DNA from: Bacteroidia bacterium | GTDB lineage: Bacteria > Bacteroidota > Bacteroidia > Cytophagales > Cyclobacteriaceae | Direction of reading: 5' to 3' | Assembly: GCA_016650355.1 (NCBI GenBank) | Contig: JAENVX010000135.1 | Span: forward strand, 1 to 7,110 | DNA: 7,110 nucleotides | In this document: one piece after another, positions 7,088 to 7,110 of the stretch | Position numbering within the stretch: position 1 is the first letter of the stretch | Layout of the letters: every line of letters starts with the position of its first letter | Notes under the pieces: generated by a model | Database searches by the model: none | What the model saw: the letters and a program-made list of their open reading frames with translations, nothing else | What the model was told of the DNA's origin: nothing | Position numbers and translations under genes: made by a program

Positions 7088-7110
7088 CTGTCTCTTATAC
7101 ACATCTGACG
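7088..7110. other. Illumina Nextera transposase adapter remnant (artefact)
   Basis: Bases 7088-7106 read CTGTCTCTTATACACATCT, the exact 19-base Tn5 mosaic end as it appears at the 3' end of Nextera reads. The following GACG (7107-7110) continues into the Read 1-side adapter; the Read 2-side adapter would continue CCGA. This is unremoved library adapter at a contig edge and should not be annotated as genomic sequence or as a transposon end. Confidence 0.95.

Noticed and set aside
7088..7106. Tn5/IS50-like transposon end
   Set aside because: The 19-base mosaic end is the engineered Nextera sequence and continues into adapter bases. It is a library artefact, not a natural mobile element.

Overview
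The window looks like chromosomal DNA of a member of the Bacteroidota, probably Cytophagales-like. This rests on the protein families, the AT-leaning base composition (judged by eye), the near absence of Shine-Dalgarno sequences before the genes, and a possible Bacteroidota-type promoter. No mobile element, CRISPR array, tRNA or rRNA was seen. All four real genes are on the + strand.

Layout: (1) 1-2294 is the C-terminal part of a large bacterial alpha-2-macroglobulin (A2M), cut off by the left edge, with an intact CIEQ thioester motif. (2) 2305-2736 is a small secreted NTF2-like (DUF4440/SnoaL-type) protein. (3) 2739-5099 is penicillin-binding protein 1C (pbpC), with complete glycosyltransferase and transpeptidase motifs and a C-terminal BiPBP_C domain. 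These three genes are separated by only 10 and 2 bases and are almost certainly one operon. (4) After a 95-base AT-rich gap holding small inverted repeats and a candidate promoter comes a 601-residue secreted protein at 5195-7000. It has an N-terminal SPOR-like module, a middle region that resembles a degenerate metallopeptidase, and a C-terminal OmpA-like domain. The last 110 bases are non-coding.

The first and third genes form the known bacterial A2M-PBP1C pair. The usual reading is that A2M traps invading proteases in the periplasm when the envelope is breached, while PBP1C repairs peptidoglycan. The unusual element is a secreted NTF2-fold gene lodged between the partners with near-overlapping spacing, which suggests a third component. 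The downstream OmpA/SPOR-like protein is also envelope and peptidoglycan related, but is probably its own transcription unit.

Caution: the last 23 bases (7088-7110) match the Illumina Nextera transposase adapter. They are very likely not genomic, so the window ends at an assembly edge. I found no clearly undescribed system. The best leads are the embedded NTF2-like gene, the degenerate HExxH-like middle domain of the OmpA protein, and a candidate bait segment in the A2M.
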